From Solobacterium sp. (lineage in GTDB: Bacteria; Bacillota_I; Bacilli_A; Erysipelotrichales; Erysipelotrichaceae): DNA of 34,785 nucleotides. The DNA lies in assembly GCA_017420505.1 (NCBI GenBank), contig JAFOIY010000085.1, positions 1-34,785 on the forward strand. The letters run 5' to 3'. This document shows, one piece after another, positions 15,835-23,317 of this stretch. Position 1 is the stretch's first letter, and every line of letters starts with the position of its first letter. The notes under the pieces were generated by a model. That model was not told the origin of the DNA, did not search any database, and saw only the letters and a program-made list of their open reading frames with translations. The position numbers and the translations under genes were made by a program.

Positions 15835-17400
15835 ATGAAGAAGCTGATTCAGGTAAAGAACGTCGTCAAAACGTTCGACAAGCAGGTTGTCCTCAAGGGC
15901 ATCTCACTGGATATTGAAGAAAATGAGTTCGTTACACTGCTGGGACCGTCCGGCTGCGGCAAGACGACACTGCTGCGGATCATCGCCGGATTCCTGGATC
16001 CGGATGAGGGGCATGTCATTATGGACGGAGAGGATATTGCGAAGATTCCTGCCTACCAGCGTGATGTCAATACGGTATTCCAGCACTATGCGCTCTTTCC
16101 GCATCTGAACGTCTATGAGAACATTGCGTTCGGTCTGAAGATCAAGAAGCAGCCGAAGGACATCATCGACCAGAAGGTCAGGCGTATGATCTCCCTGGTC
16201 GGTCTGGAAGGATTCGAGAAGCGTGATGTGACCAGACTGTCCGGCGGCCAGCAGCAGCGTGTGGCCATTGCCAGAGCGCTGGTCAACGAGCCGAAGGTCC
16301 TTCTGCTGGATGAATCCCTCAGCGCACTGGACAAGAACCTGCGGAAGGAAATGCAGCTGGAGCTGAAGCAGATCCAGAAGGAAGTCGGCATTACCTTCAT
16401 CTTCGTCACACATGACCAGGAAGAAGCTCTGACCATGAGCGACAAGATCGTCATCATGAAGGACGGTGAAATCGAACAGATCGGTACACCGACGGAAGTC
16501 TACAATGAACCGGTCAATGAATACTGTGCCCGCTTCGTCGGTGATTCCAACATCATTGACGGCATCATGAAGCGCGACCGTCTGGTCAGCTTTGATGACA
16601 ATGACTACGAATGCGTCGACTACGGCTTCTCGGAGAACGAAGAAGTGGATATCATGCTCAGGCCGGAGGACATCAACATTACGGCCCGCAACAAAGGTCT
16701 GCTGAACGGTGAAGTCAAGAGTGTGCTCTTCAAGGGCATTCACAACGAAGTCATCGTCGAAACCAGCTCCGGTACCTCCAAGACCGTCATCATGCACGTC
16801 ACCAAGAGCCACGATGTCAAGAACGAGGAAGCCCATGAAACGATCAGCGCCAAGAGCTTCTTCATGGACCCGGAGGATGTACCGACCCTCACCAGCAGTG
16901 AAGTCATCACCCGTGCCAATGCCCAGGCATGGACGGATGATGAAGAAGAGATCTCCATCAGCAAGGTGGACTTCCACGTAAAGGAAGAAGAGGGTGTGTA
17001 CGAGTGCACACTGGCAACCGAAAAGGGTACGGAGATCACCATCAACATCAACGTGGTCAAGCCGGCACTGATCGAGGACAAAGAGAACGAAGAAATCATC
17101 CAGGCGTTCGACTTCTACCGTGACGCGGATGAAATCAAGGAATCCGTTGCGCTGGATACAGACCTGATCCTCTGGGCGGACGCCTATGCCTGGAATACGG
17201 AAGACGATTCCCGGGTTGAGATCTGGGACGTCAAGTACGACTTCGATGATGAGAACATCACCGAAGGAGACTACCCGGTCACATTCTCTACCCAGGGCCG
17301 GGAACTGAAGATCGAAACCACGATGCATATCCAGGAAGGGGAACGCATCGGTCTGTGGTGGAAGCCGGAAGACATTCATGTCATGAGAAAGATGAGGTAG
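15835..17400 (+). CDS. potA: Spermidine/putrescine ABC transporter ATP-binding protein with large insert
   Basis: PotA is the ATPase that powers PotBC-mediated polyamine uptake. The ATPase core is complete: Walker A GPSGCGKT (37-44), Q-loop Gln83, signature LSGGQQ (135-140), Walker B VLLLDE (155-160) and His193. The motif after Walker B reads ESLSALD, with Ser where Pro is usual. A TOBE domain starts near 270 (MLRPEDI). The protein is 521 residues, while PotA is normally about 350-385. The excess is an insert of about 160 residues (roughly 335-499) holding two related Ig-like repeats, after which the TOBE motif RIGLWWKPEDIHV resumes at the C-terminus. The frame is intact, so this is a real domain insertion and not a frameshift. 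A good GGAGAGGG site precedes the start. Confidence 0.94.
   Translation: MKKLIQVKNVVKTFDKQVVLKGISLDIEENEFVTLLGPSGCGKTTLLRIIAGFLDPDEGHVIMDGEDIAKIPAYQRDVNTVFQHYALFPHLNVYENIAFGLKIKKQPKDIIDQKVRRMISLVGLEGFEKRDVTRLSGGQQQRVAIARALVNEPKVLLLDESLSALDKNLRKEMQLELKQIQKEVGITFIFVTHDQEEALTMSDKIVIMKDGEIEQIGTPTEVYNEPVNEYCARFVGDSNIIDGIMKRDRLVSFDDNDYECVDYGFSENEEVDIMLRPEDINITARNKGLLNGEVKSVLFKGIHNEVIVETSSGTSKTVIMHVTKSHDVKNEEAHETISAKSFFMDPEDVPTLTSSEVITRANAQAWTDDEEEISISKVDFHVKEEEGVYECTLATEKGTEITININVVKPALIEDKENEEIIQAFDFYRDADEIKESVALDTDLILWADAYAWNTEDDSRVEIWDVKYDFDDENITEGDYPVTFSTQGRELKIETTMHIQEGERIGLWWKPEDIHVMRKMR
16900..17331 (+). repeat. Two diverged Ig-like repeats inside potA
   Basis: PotA residues 356-408 and 443-499 align with each other. 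Shared landmarks are A-x-A-x-AW near the start, an acidic stretch, a VDF/VKY strand, GVYECTL versus GDYPVTF, and a final alternating strand ending NVV or MHI. The repeats have diverged too far to see at DNA level. Their closing strands resemble the (P)GxYxVxxxxxD pattern of bacterial Ig-like domains, including that of the lipoprotein at 11497. Confidence 0.7.
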
Positions 17401-17404
17401 GGAC

Positions 17405-18190
17405 ATGAAATCCTTCAGCAAGATGGCCTATCCGTATGTTGTCTGGATGTGCATCATGATCATCATGCCGATGCTGATGCTCGTCCTGTATGCCTTTACG
17501 GTCAAGGGAAATGATATTCTGACTTTCCAGTTCACCCTGGAGAACTTCGCCCGTTTCTTCAACGATACGATCTTCCCCAGTGTACTGTGGCGCAGCCTGA
17601 AGATGGCCTTCATCACAACCGGGCTGTGCATCCTGATCGGCTACCCCACAGCGTACATCTTCGCCAGAATGAAGCCGAACAACCAGGCAGTCATGATCCT
17701 GCTGGTCACACTGCCGATGTGGATCAACGTACTGGTGCGTACCTACGCCTGGAGAGGGCTGCTCGGCTATGTGGACTTCAGCAGTGAGATGAGGGTCTAT
17801 GTAGGCATGATCTACAACTTCCTGCCGTTCATGATCCTGGAGATCTACACATCGCTTTCCAAGATCGATCCCAATCTGATCGTAGCGTCCCATGACCTGG
17901 GAGCCGATGACGGCGAGACCTTCCGGCGGGTCATTCTCCCGCTCTCTCTGCCGGGTGTAGTCAGCGGCATTACCCTGGTATTCCTGCCTGCGGTATCCAG
18001 CTTCTTCATTCCGAAGCTGCTCGGAGGCGGCCAATACGTCCTGATCGGAAACCTCATTGAAGACTACTTCATCACTTCCGGTGACTGGAACTTCGGCTCC
18101 GCGATCAGCCTGATCATGGCGATCATCATCCTGATCTCGATGTATGTCATGCGCAAGCTGGACCGAGGCGCCAAGGAGGCAATGGACTGA
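17405..18190 (+). CDS. potB: Spermidine/putrescine ABC transporter permease
   Basis: PotB is one of two membrane-spanning subunits of the polyamine importer. It has 261 residues and about six transmembrane segments. The EAA-type coupling loop that contacts PotA is seen as ASHDLGADDGETFRRVILPL (about 160-179), followed by PGVVSGITLVFLPAVSSFF. It starts 4 bases after the potA stop, and its stop shares one base with the potC start, so subunit synthesis is likely coupled. Family and context agree. PotB is assigned by gene order, since PotB and PotC are related. Confidence 0.93.
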   Translation: MKSFSKMAYPYVVWMCIMIIMPMLMLVLYAFTVKGNDILTFQFTLENFARFFNDTIFPSVLWRSLKMAFITTGLCILIGYPTAYIFARMKPNNQAVMILLVTLPMWINVLVRTYAWRGLLGYVDFSSEMRVYVGMIYNFLPFMILEIYTSLSKIDPNLIVASHDLGADDGETFRRVILPLSLPGVVSGITLVFLPAVSSFFIPKLLGGGQYVLIGNLIEDYFITSGDWNFGSAISLIMAIIILISMYVMRKLDRGAKEAMD

Positions 18191-18999
18191 TGGAACACAA
18201 GACAAAGATCCACGAGCGTATCTTTACAGCGCTGGTCCTGGCATTCTTCTATCTGCCGATCCTCTACGTTGTGCTCTTCAGCTTCAACAGCTCCAAATCG
18301 CTCAGCCGCTTTACAGGATTCTCCCTGCAGTGGTATGAGAAGATGTTCGCCGACCGGATGATCATGAGCGCCATCGGCTACACCGTACTGTGCGCCGTAA
18401 TCGCAACATTCGTATCCACCATCGTCGGTACCGTAACGGCCATCGGCCTGTCCAAGAGCCGCCGCATCCTCAGGGAAACGGTGAACCAGGTCAACAACCT
18501 GCCGATGCTGAACCCGGACATCGTTACCGCCATCGGATTCATGCTGTTCTTCACATCGCTGAAGATCAGGACCGGATTCACAACCATGGTCCTGGCGCAC
18601 ATTGCCTTCTGCATTCCGTACGTAATTCTGTCGGTCATGCCGAAGCTGCGTACACTGGATCCGAACCTGGCGGAAGCAGCGCTGGATCTGGGATGCACAC
18701 CGCTGGAAGCACTGTGGAAGGTCATTCTTCCGCAGATCCGTCCGGGCATCATCTCCGGCGCGCTGGTCGCGTTTACCATGTCGTTCGATGACTTCGTCAT
18801 CTCACTGTTCACGACCGGGCCCGGTGTCTCCAATATCTCCATCTATGTTTACGGAGCTGTAAAGCGCGTCAATCCGACAATCAACGCGCTCTCCGCCATT
18901 ATCGTCTATGTAATCACGGTCGTATTGATCGTTATGAATGTCGTTCCTATGATCAGGGAAAGAAAGGGAAAGAACAATGAAAAAGCAAACAATCTTTAA
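18190..18999 (+). CDS. potC: Spermidine/putrescine ABC transporter permease
   Basis: PotC is the second permease subunit, with 269 residues and about six transmembrane helices. The N-terminal LAFFYLPILYVVLFSFNSSK is characteristic of PotC. The EAA loop reads EAALDLGCTPLEALWKVILP (about 162-181), followed by PGIISGALVAFTMSFDDFVI, also diagnostic. The gene shares one base with the potB stop and overlaps potD by 23 bases. The charged C-terminal tail is encoded by the overlap region. Confidence 0.95.
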   Translation: MEHKTKIHERIFTALVLAFFYLPILYVVLFSFNSSKSLSRFTGFSLQWYEKMFADRMIMSAIGYTVLCAVIATFVSTIVGTVTAIGLSKSRRILRETVNQVNNLPMLNPDIVTAIGFMLFFTSLKIRTGFTTMVLAHIAFCIPYVILSVMPKLRTLDPNLAEAALDLGCTPLEALWKVILPQIRPGIISGALVAFTMSFDDFVISLFTTGPGVSNISIYVYGAVKRVNPTINALSAIIVYVITVVLIVMNVVPMIRERKGKNNEKANNL

Positions 19000-20080
19000 A
19001 GCAATGATGGCAGGCAGCCTGGGATTCCTGTGCGCCTGCGGCGGCGGAAGTACAGCGGAAGAGCAGTTCGATGCCAAGGAACTCTACGGCTGCAACGTCA
19101 TCAATGTATACAATGCCGGCGAATATATCGGAGACGGTGTACTGACTGACTTCGAGAAGATCTACAACGCCCGCATCAACTACGATACCTTCGATTCCAA
19201 TGAATCCATGTACACCAAGCTGCTCGGCGGCAGCACCTACGATGTTCTGGTACCTTCCGACTACAGCATTGAGCGCCTGATCCAGGAAGGCATGCTGCAG
19301 AAGCTCGACAAGGATGCACTGGAGAACCTGGAACTGCTGGATCCCATTGCGGTGGATATGCAGAAGGAATACGATCCGGAGCTCGCCTACGCCGTTCCGT
19401 ACTTCAGAGGCAGTGTCGGTCTGGTCTACAACAAGACGAATGTCGACCCGGCAGTCATCGAAGAGAAGGGCTGGGACATCCTGCTGGATGAAACCTACAG
19501 AGGACGTGTCTTCATGTATGACTCCCAGCGCGATGCCTTCATGGTCGCCTTCAAAGCACTGGGCTACTCCATGAATACAGAGAATCCGGAAGAGATTGAA
19601 GCTGCCTACAACTGGCTGATCGAAATGGACAAGGCGGTAGAGCCTTCCTACGTAATGGATGAAGTCATCGACGCGATGATGAACGGGGAAAAGGACATCG
19701 CTCTGATGTACTCCGGCGATGCGGCCTATGTCTGCTCCGAGAACGAAGAGATGGCCTATCTTGAGCCGTATCAGGGCACAAACATCTGGGAAGACGCAAT
19801 GGTCATCCCGGCCAACAGCCAGTGCCCGGGCCTCGCTCATGCCTTCGTCGACTATATCACAGGCTATGACGCAGCCTACGCCAACTCCGAGACCGTCGGC
19901 TACACAGCCGTCAACAAGCAGGTATTCGATGAGATGTCCACGGATGAGGAGCTCTACGGCGGTGTAGACGGCTATATCCCGCGTACAGGCTATGACAAGG
20001 ATGAAGTGTTCCACTTCAATGAAGTCCTGCGCCAGGAGCTTTCCGACCGCTGGAACAAGGTCAAGGCCGGTTCTAACTAA
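18977..20080 (+). CDS. potD: Spermidine/putrescine-binding lipoprotein
   Basis: PotD is the extracellular substrate-binding protein that delivers polyamine to PotBC; here it is membrane-anchored. The 367-residue precursor has a lipoprotein signal peptide with the lipobox LCAC, in which Cys at -2 is unusual and Cys21 would be lipidated. Typical PotD segments follow: NVYNAGEYIGDGVLTDFEK, YDVLVPSDYSIERLI, AVPYFRGSVGLVYN, and IALMYSGDAAY. Aspartate and aromatic residues of the polyamine pocket probably lie in these segments. The start lies within potC, behind AGAAAGGGAAAG. A strong terminator follows. Confidence 0.95.
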   Translation: MKKQTIFKAMMAGSLGFLCACGGGSTAEEQFDAKELYGCNVINVYNAGEYIGDGVLTDFEKIYNARINYDTFDSNESMYTKLLGGSTYDVLVPSDYSIERLIQEGMLQKLDKDALENLELLDPIAVDMQKEYDPELAYAVPYFRGSVGLVYNKTNVDPAVIEEKGWDILLDETYRGRVFMYDSQRDAFMVAFKALGYSMNTENPEEIEAAYNWLIEMDKAVEPSYVMDEVIDAMMNGEKDIALMYSGDAAYVCSENEEMAYLEPYQGTNIWEDAMVIPANSQCPGLAHAFVDYITGYDAAYANSETVGYTAVNKQVFDEMSTDEELYGGVDGYIPRTGYDKDEVFHFNEVLRQELSDRWNKVKAGSN

Positions 20081-20087
20081 AGAGTTA

Positions 20088-20129
20088 AGGGGTGTCAAGC
20101 AAAAATGCTTGACACCTTTGTTTGTTTCT
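20088..20129 (+). terminator. Intrinsic terminator of the potABCD operon
   Basis: A perfect 11-base stem (GGTGTCAAGCA at 20091-20101 and TGCTTGACACC at 20106-20116) has an AAAA loop and is followed by a T-rich tract. The 3' arm contains the -35 box of the rpsP promoter. Confidence 0.92.
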
Positions 20130-20136
20130 CTATAAT
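20109..20136 (+). promoter_or_regulatory. rpsP promoter
   Basis: Consensus TTGACA (20109-20114), a 16-base spacer, and consensus TATAAT (20131-20136) form the best housekeeping promoter in the window. It is followed by AGGAGGA before the rpsP start. It probably drives rpsP-khpA-rimM-trmD. Confidence 0.92.
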
Positions 20137-20162
20137 GAATACTGTTCAGGAGGAATAGAAAT

Positions 20163-20447
20163 ATGGCAGTAAAACTGAGACTGACAAGAATGGGTGCGAA
20201 GAAGGCACCGCGTTACCGTATCGTTGCGGCAGATTCCCGTACAGCAAGGGACGGACGTTTCATTGAGATCATCGGCTACTATGACCCGACTACAGAGCCG
20301 GAGACCGTAAAGGTTGACGCAGAAAAAGCCCTGAAGTGGCTGAACAACGGCGCACAGCCTTCCGACACCGTACGCAACATTCTGTCCGGCCAGGGTGTAA
20401 TGAAGCAGTTCCACGACGCAAAGGCAGCCGCAAAAGGAAAGAAGTAA
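20163..20447 (+). CDS. rpsP: 30S ribosomal protein S16
   Basis: S16 is a small-subunit protein needed for assembly of the 5' domain of 16S rRNA. The 94-residue product begins [20 protein letters not shown], the family signature, and continues with [12 protein letters not shown] and [12 protein letters not shown]. The C-terminus is Lys/Ala-rich and slightly longer than in Bacillus. A strong AGGAGGA site lies upstream of the ATG. It is the first gene of the conserved rpsP-khpA-rimM-trmD unit. Confidence 0.98.
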   Translation: MAVKLRLTRMGAKKAPRYRIVAADSRTARDGRFIEIIGYYDPTTEPETVKVDAEKALKWLNNGAQPSDTVRNILSGQGVMKQFHDAKAAAKGKK

Positions 20448-20453
20448 TCAATC

Positions 20454-20699
20454 ATGGGACTCGATCAGGTACTCTATGATCTGGTAAGACCTATGGTGGA
20501 TGAACCTGAGTCTTTGGAAGTCAGGCAGCTGAATGACAGCAGTGAACGTGAAATCGTTCTCTGCGTTTATGCAAAGGATGATGATATCGCCCGTCTGATC
20601 GGCCGCCGCGGTATGATGGCTTCGGCGCTGCGTCAGGTAATGGCAGTTGCGTCGCATGCTGAGGGGAAACGGATCTCCATAAAGTTCGAGAAGATCTGA
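20454..20699 (+). CDS. khpA: KH-domain RNA-binding protein KhpA
   Basis: KhpA (YlqC) is a small single-KH-domain RNA-binding protein. It forms complexes with KhpB in Gram-positives and affects cell division and envelope growth. The 81 residues fit the family: LVRPMVDEPESLEV near the start and the RNA-binding GxxG loop in LIGRRGMMA (about 51-59). It starts 6 bases after rpsP, with its ribosome binding site inside the last rpsP codons. A short hairpin with a T run directly follows its stop. Confidence 0.95.
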   Translation: MGLDQVLYDLVRPMVDEPESLEVRQLNDSSEREIVLCVYAKDDDIARLIGRRGMMASALRQVMAVASHAEGKRISIKFEKI

Positions 20700-20700
20700 G

Positions 20701-20722
20701 GGATGCACAAGCATCCTTTTTT
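20701..20722 (+). terminator. Short hairpin plus T6 between khpA and rimM (attenuator candidate)
   Basis: GGATGC (20701-20706), loop ACAA, and GCATCC (20711-20716) are followed by six T residues. The stem is only 6 bases, so it may be a partial terminator that lowers rimM-trmD expression relative to rpsP. Confidence 0.6.
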
Positions 20723-20733
20723 CGGAGGTGAAC

Positions 20734-21243
20734 ATGGGCTATATAAGCATAGGCAGAATCATCAATACACATGGCCTCAAAGGAGAAGCGAAGATCGACT
20801 GCTGGTCGGACTTCCCCGAGCAGCGCTTCGGAGGCAGCTCTCCGGTATATGTCAAGGAAGGGGAGCAGTATGTTCCGCTGTATCCGGTGCGCTACCGTAT
20901 GCACAAAGGATTTCCCCTGGTTGTATTCCGCGGTCTGGAAGACATCAACCTCATCGAACCGTACCGCAACAAGGAACTGTTCGTGGATGAAGAGGACAGG
21001 GAAGAACTGGAGGACGGAGAATTCTACATGGATGATCTGATCGGTATGAAGGTCTACGATGAAGACCGGGTGCTGATCGGTACGGTCATTGCGGTAGAGG
21101 AAACAAACGGGGCGAACAACTACCTCAGAGTACAGCGTGAAGGCCTCAGGGACGCACTGATTCCCTGGGTGGACCGTTTCATCGTGGATGTAGATCCGGA
21201 GGCGATGATCATCGTCGTTCATGTGATTGAGGGACTGCTATGA
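20734..21243 (+). CDS. rimM: Ribosome maturation factor RimM
   Basis: RimM assists maturation of the 30S head region together with S19. The 169-residue protein starts MGYISIGRIINTHGLKGEAK, the family signature, followed by the RimM domain with FRGLEDINLIEPYRNKELF. A C-terminal PRC-barrel (about 95-169) contains DLIGMKVY, NNYLRVQ and IPWVDRFIVDVD. ATG 20734 is chosen since GGAGG at 20724-20728 is then at correct spacing; the GTG at 20728 overlaps it. The stop overlaps the trmD start by 4 bases (ATGA). Confidence 0.95.
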   Translation: MGYISIGRIINTHGLKGEAKIDCWSDFPEQRFGGSSPVYVKEGEQYVPLYPVRYRMHKGFPLVVFRGLEDINLIEPYRNKELFVDEEDREELEDGEFYMDDLIGMKVYDEDRVLIGTVIAVEETNGANNYLRVQREGLRDALIPWVDRFIVDVDPEAMIIVVHVIEGLL

Positions 21244-21962
21244 AATTCAGCATACTGACCCTTTTCCCGGAGATGTTCCGGGATTTTACCGGTACATCGA
21301 TCGTCGGCCGGTCCATTGCGACCGGTACTGCGGAAGTGGAGACCGTCCAGATCCGGGACTTTGCCAATGACAACTACAAGCACGTGGATGATACCCCGTT
21401 CGGGGGCGGAGCAGGCATGGTCATGAAGTGCCAGCCGGTGCTGGACGCTCTGAACAGTGTACGTACACCGTCGTCCCATGTTGTCATGCTCGCGGCATTC
21501 GGAAAGCCGTATGACCAGTCCATTGCCCACCGGTTTGCCGGGATGGACCATCTGATCCTTCTGTGCGGTCATTACGAGGGCATGGACGCAAGGATCGAAG
21601 CATCCGTGGATGAAGTCATCTCCATCGGTGACTATGTGCTTACAGGCGGTGAACTGGGCGCTATGGTGATCTGTGATTCCGTCATCCGTCTGCTGGACGG
21701 TGTAATCCGGGCGGAAAGCACGGACGAAGAAAGCTTTGAGAACGGTTTGCTGGAATATCCCCAGTACACCAAGCCGGCAGAATATGAGGGCATGAAAGTG
21801 CCCGAGGTCCTGCTGTCGGGCAACCATGAAAGGATCCGCCAGTGGCGGTTGGTACAGTCTCTGGTCAGAACAAGGGAAATCCGGCCGGATCTGTTTGAAC
21901 GCCACGAACTCAATGAAGAGGAAAGAAAGCTGCTTCGGAAATACGACGAAGAGCATTCATGA
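21240..21962 (+). CDS. trmD: tRNA (guanine-37-N1)-methyltransferase
   Basis: TrmD methylates G37 next to the anticodon of several tRNAs, using S-adenosylmethionine, and prevents frameshifting. The 240-residue length is normal. The SPOUT trefoil-knot motifs are present: HVDDTPFGGGAGMVMK (48-63), LCGHYEGMDAR (108-118), and SIGDYVLTGGELGAM (128-142). The segment equivalent to the catalytic DSF of other TrmD proteins reads ESF, with Glu164 in place of Asp; the partner Arg150 appears conserved. Translation is coupled to rimM. rplS does not follow directly, unlike in many Bacillota. Confidence 0.97.
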   Translation: MKFSILTLFPEMFRDFTGTSIVGRSIATGTAEVETVQIRDFANDNYKHVDDTPFGGGAGMVMKCQPVLDALNSVRTPSSHVVMLAAFGKPYDQSIAHRFAGMDHLILLCGHYEGMDARIEASVDEVISIGDYVLTGGELGAMVICDSVIRLLDGVIRAESTDEESFENGLLEYPQYTKPAEYEGMKVPEVLLSGNHERIRQWRLVQSLVRTREIRPDLFERHELNEEERKLLRKYDEEHS

Positions 21963-21968
21963 TACAAT
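21960..21968 (+). promoter_or_regulatory. Extended -10 promoter after trmD
   Basis: TGA followed by TACAAT (21963-21968) forms an extended -10 box that overlaps the trmD stop codon. It would give a leader of about 12 bases containing GGGAGA before the ATG at 21987. Confidence 0.5.
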
Positions 21969-21986
21969 GACTGCGGGAGAATAAGA

Positions 21987-22880
21987 ATGGCCGGCAATGA
22001 CGCAATCCGCATACAGATAACCCAGCGGTCCGTATTCGCAAAAAGACTGCCTCTGGAGGTGATTCTGGGTGATCACCTGCTTTACGGCTGCTTTTCCGGA
22101 CAGCGTCTGAAGCGGGGTGTGCGTGATCCACGGTACTTCGTTGCCTATGATCCTGAGCGGATCGGCAGGGGGATCCGGGTCCTGTGGAACGAACAGGAAT
22201 ACCGGGATGTGATCCTGGAACTGCCGCTGCCCTGTGCGCAGGAGGAAATCGAGGATCTGTTCGCAATGACGGAACGGATCCGGCGGATGTGGACCGGTGC
22301 CGTAGAGATCAATAAGAAGCCGGTGGCTGTCAATCATCTGGATAATGTAAAGACCAACCTGATTACCGTCAACCTGCGTCTGCTGCATACTGTAATGCGC
22401 GGCATTCTCAACGATGGCGGCTGGGTTTCGCTTTCCTGCGCCATGCACCGCCTGATTGTAGGCCCTGTGGAAGCAGATGAAATGTGGGCGGGCATCTATA
22501 CCGACAAGTACCGTGACTGGCTCCACAGCCGCCAGAACCGGCCTGTATACATCCCTGTACCGAAGCTGTACCTCGAACAGGAAACCGACCGTCAGATCGG
22601 CTTTGTAACCCTTCCTTCGGAAGTGTCCGTCGTGTGGACGGACAGCATGGAAGGACTGCTGCGCTTCACGGAACAGAGTGCAGCGGAAGTGGATGAGTGG
22701 AAATGCGCACTGTACGATACCGCCGAGAAGCGGATGATCGGCACAGTGGACTACAACGAAGTGCTGAACAGGATCCCGAAGCGGGACAAGGAATACTTTG
22801 ACTGCGGCAGAACACTGATCCGGCCGCTGGAAAGAAACGAACTTCACGCTCTTGCGGCAGCCGGGCGGAAAGAATCATGA
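21987..22880 (+). CDS. Hypothetical protein, 297 residues
   Basis: I do not recognise this protein. It has no signal peptide or membrane helix and appears cytosolic. It looks like a mixed alpha/beta protein with many aromatic and charged residues, for example GDHLLYGCFSGQRLKRGVRD near residues 28-47, NHLDNVKTNLITVNLRLLH in the middle, and the C-terminal segment YFDCGRTLIRPLERNEL. Coding style matches its neighbours, and the frame is open with a ribosome binding site (GGGAGA), so it is a real gene. It follows trmD by 24 bases and ends before a strong terminator, so it can be co-transcribed with trmD or made from its own promoter. Confidence 0.8.
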   Translation: MAGNDAIRIQITQRSVFAKRLPLEVILGDHLLYGCFSGQRLKRGVRDPRYFVAYDPERIGRGIRVLWNEQEYRDVILELPLPCAQEEIEDLFAMTERIRRMWTGAVEINKKPVAVNHLDNVKTNLITVNLRLLHTVMRGILNDGGWVSLSCAMHRLIVGPVEADEMWAGIYTDKYRDWLHSRQNRPVYIPVPKLYLEQETDRQIGFVTLPSEVSVVWTDSMEGLLRFTEQSAAEVDEWKCALYDTAEKRMIGTVDYNEVLNRIPKRDKEYFDCGRTLIRPLERNELHALAAAGRKES

Positions 22881-22882
22881 AC

Positions 22883-22905
22883 AAGACCGGGAAACCGGTC
22901 TTTTT
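22883..22905 (+). terminator. Intrinsic terminator
   Basis: AAGACCGG (22883-22890), a GAAA tetraloop, and CCGGTCTT followed by further T residues to 22905. It ends the trmD-side transcription unit. Confidence 0.92.
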
Positions 22906-22979
22906 GCGGAGAAAGCAGACCGTACAGTATCCTGCGGAAAACAGGGGAATACAGATAATTCCGGAGAATATCCATAGTA

Positions 22980-23023
22980 CAGGATGATGTACAGCAGATG
23001 AACTGCAGAATGCTATCATCCTG
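22980..23023 (+). promoter_or_regulatory. Extended -10 box overlapped by a 9-base inverted repeat
   Basis: TGC followed by TATCAT (23014-23019) forms an extended -10 box. CAGGATGAT (22980-22988) is exactly complementary to ATCATCCTG (23015-23023), separated by 26 bases that contain a smaller GCAG/CTGC repeat. The right arm covers the -10 box, which suggests an operator pair and not an RNA hairpin. Confidence 0.55.
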
Positions 23024-23038
23024 CACGAGGTGAAGCAT

Positions 23039-23296
23039 ATGACAGTATCCAGAATCGATGAAAACAGGAATCTTTCCATCCATACCCGGGAGATCCGGGC
23101 AGAGATCGATACCCTCCTGCAGCAGGTCACAACATTGAATGAAGAAGAGAAGAAACGGCTGCGGGAGTGCTATGTACAGAGGAACACAGTGTACTCCACA
23201 GCGGTCAAACTGAACCGTTCCGAGCGGGAGATCTCCCTGTGGTATTTCTACATCAGCAGTGCACTGGCACGAAATGCCTTGAAGGATCTGGTCTGA
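23039..23296 (+). CDS. Small sigma-region-4-like helix-turn-helix protein
   Basis: This 85-residue, highly charged, helical protein may be a regulator. Residues about 30-80 resemble sigma-70 region 4 and phage-type ArpU/YlxM-like proteins: LNEEEKKRLRECYVQRNTVY, then AVKLNRSEREISLWYFYISS where the recognition helix would lie. The match is by eye and not certain. ATG 23039 is preferred to the GTG at 23030 because GAGGTG (23027-23032) then serves as the ribosome binding site. It has its own promoter, overlapped by an inverted repeat that the protein itself might bind. comB starts 21 bases downstream with a separate -10 box. Confidence 0.7.
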   Translation: MTVSRIDENRNLSIHTREIRAEIDTLLQQVTTLNEEEKKRLRECYVQRNTVYSTAVKLNRSEREISLWYFYISSALARNALKDLV

Positions 23297-23303
23297 AACA
23301 ATG

Positions 23304-23309
23304 TATAAT
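23304..23309 (+). promoter_or_regulatory. -10 box of a probable leaderless comB operon transcript
   Basis: Consensus TATAAT lies 8 bases before the comB ATG at 23318, with no Shine-Dalgarno sequence between. A weak TTGAAG (23279-23284) at 19-base spacing could be the -35 box. Confidence 0.6.
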
Positions 23310-23317
23310 GTCTTCGT

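Noticed and set aside
16840-17100. Frameshift or gene fusion artefact as the cause of the long PotA
   Set aside because: The frame is continuous with uniform codon style, and the C-terminal TOBE motif resumes after the insert, so an intact insertion explains it better.
15904-17421. 505-residue open frame on the minus strand opposite potA
   Set aside because: It is a mirror of the strongly conserved potA coding sequence and shows no domain. Long antisense frames are expected with this codon usage.
18953-20098. 381-residue open frame opposite potD
   Set aside because: It is antisense to a confident gene and encodes no recognisable motif.
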